A DNA stretch of 64,000 bases, taken from contig BFEA01000170.1 in the NCBI GenBank assembly GCA_003427395.1, positions 2,003,110-2,067,109 of the forward strand, in the 5' to 3' direction. This DNA comes from Chara braunii. Taxonomy: Eukaryota; Streptophyta; Charophyceae; Charales; Characeae. The notes beneath the pieces are model-generated. The model saw nothing but the letters and a program-made list of their open reading frames with translations. It was not told where the DNA came from and searched no databases. A program made the position numbers and the translations under genes. Below, one piece after another: positions 63,701 through 64,000 of the stretch (position 1 is the stretch's first letter; each line of letters begins with the position of its first letter).

Positions 63701-64000
63701 ATTCCCCAAAAATCCACACTGTGACCGCAGAAACCCTAGCCCGACTAAAACATACCGATCAAATGAAGCAATCAATTATCCTCAATGAGGATCTCATGAT
63801 GGAATACACCAGAGGTTGTACTTGAGACGAGACCGATCATGAACGAGAGTGGCAGAAAAGACGTTCTGATTACTACCAGAACAGTTTGCAGTAATGACAC
63901 CCTAATAAAGGATTTGCTTGAAGATGATAATTCTAACGATGCTATAATTGATGAGGATAGTGATACGATGATAATTCTACAGATGATGGTAATAACGATG
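63701..64000. other. GAT/ATGATA-rich window end
   Basis: Degenerate GATGAT and ATGATAAT units from 63915 to the window edge. No gene. Confidence 0.6.

Overview
The window looks like nuclear DNA of a charophyte alga, most likely Chara. No intact single-copy host gene could be recognised. The evidence for the organism is a mosaic of plastid fragments at 45.9-48.3 kb: a trnA-UGC 3' exon with its group II intron end, psbB, petG, and a piece of chlI. chlI is kept in the plastid DNA of charophytes and other algae but lost from flowering-plant plastids. The rest is TE-rich, microsatellite-rich eukaryotic sequence. The species name is an inference.

Layout. 0.5-8.2 kb: a near full-length L1-type LINE (copy A, + strand) with ORF1 and ORF2 broken by a few stops and one frameshift. 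8.4-11.0 kb: short tandem repeats, a full-length multi-hairpin SINE, and a 422-codon acidic/Asn-rich ORF. 11.5-23.0 kb: arrays of a composite dispersed repeat (modules P and Q, GAT-rich tails), two Penelope-like element (PLE) fragments, a hammerhead ribozyme on the minus strand, and an uncut Nextera mate-pair junction adapter that marks a false join. 23.2-35.2 kb: a second long LINE (copy C, - strand), its ORF1 split by a 2.0-kb hAT-type element that itself carries a Harbinger-type MITE. 35-41 kb: more composite repeats and a GIY-YIG endonuclease fragment of a PLE. 41.0-45.0 kb: a 4-kb PIF/Harbinger element with a decayed DDE transposase. 45.0-49.2 kb: SINEs, a tRNA-like sequence, the plastid mosaic and satellites. 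49.4-52.0 kb: a LINE fragment (copy D, -) interrupted by a TTAA-flanked MITE. 52.2-57.0 kb: a nested locus in which a SINE (carrying its own MITE) and a 5'-truncated LINE (copy B, +) ending in U6 snRNA sequence sit in a target whose uninterrupted paralogue lies just upstream. 57-64 kb: SINEs, inverted repeats, a 495-bp gap, a Ty3/gypsy chromovirus integrase fragment and another composite-repeat cluster.

How the parts relate. The LINEs supply TPRT machinery that plausibly mobilises the poly(A) SINE family and the U6 sequence. The Harbinger and hAT elements are DNA transposons with small non-autonomous relatives nearby. Because the LINE reading frames are recognisable, they act as rulers that locate the ends of elements inserted into them. 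The strongest candidates for follow-up are the hammerhead ribozyme downstream of the PLE reverse transcriptase, the LINE-U6 chimera with its empty-site paralogue, and the SINE family with paired changes in its hairpins. At least two places are assembly artefacts, so local order around 15.2 and 46.1 kb should not be trusted.
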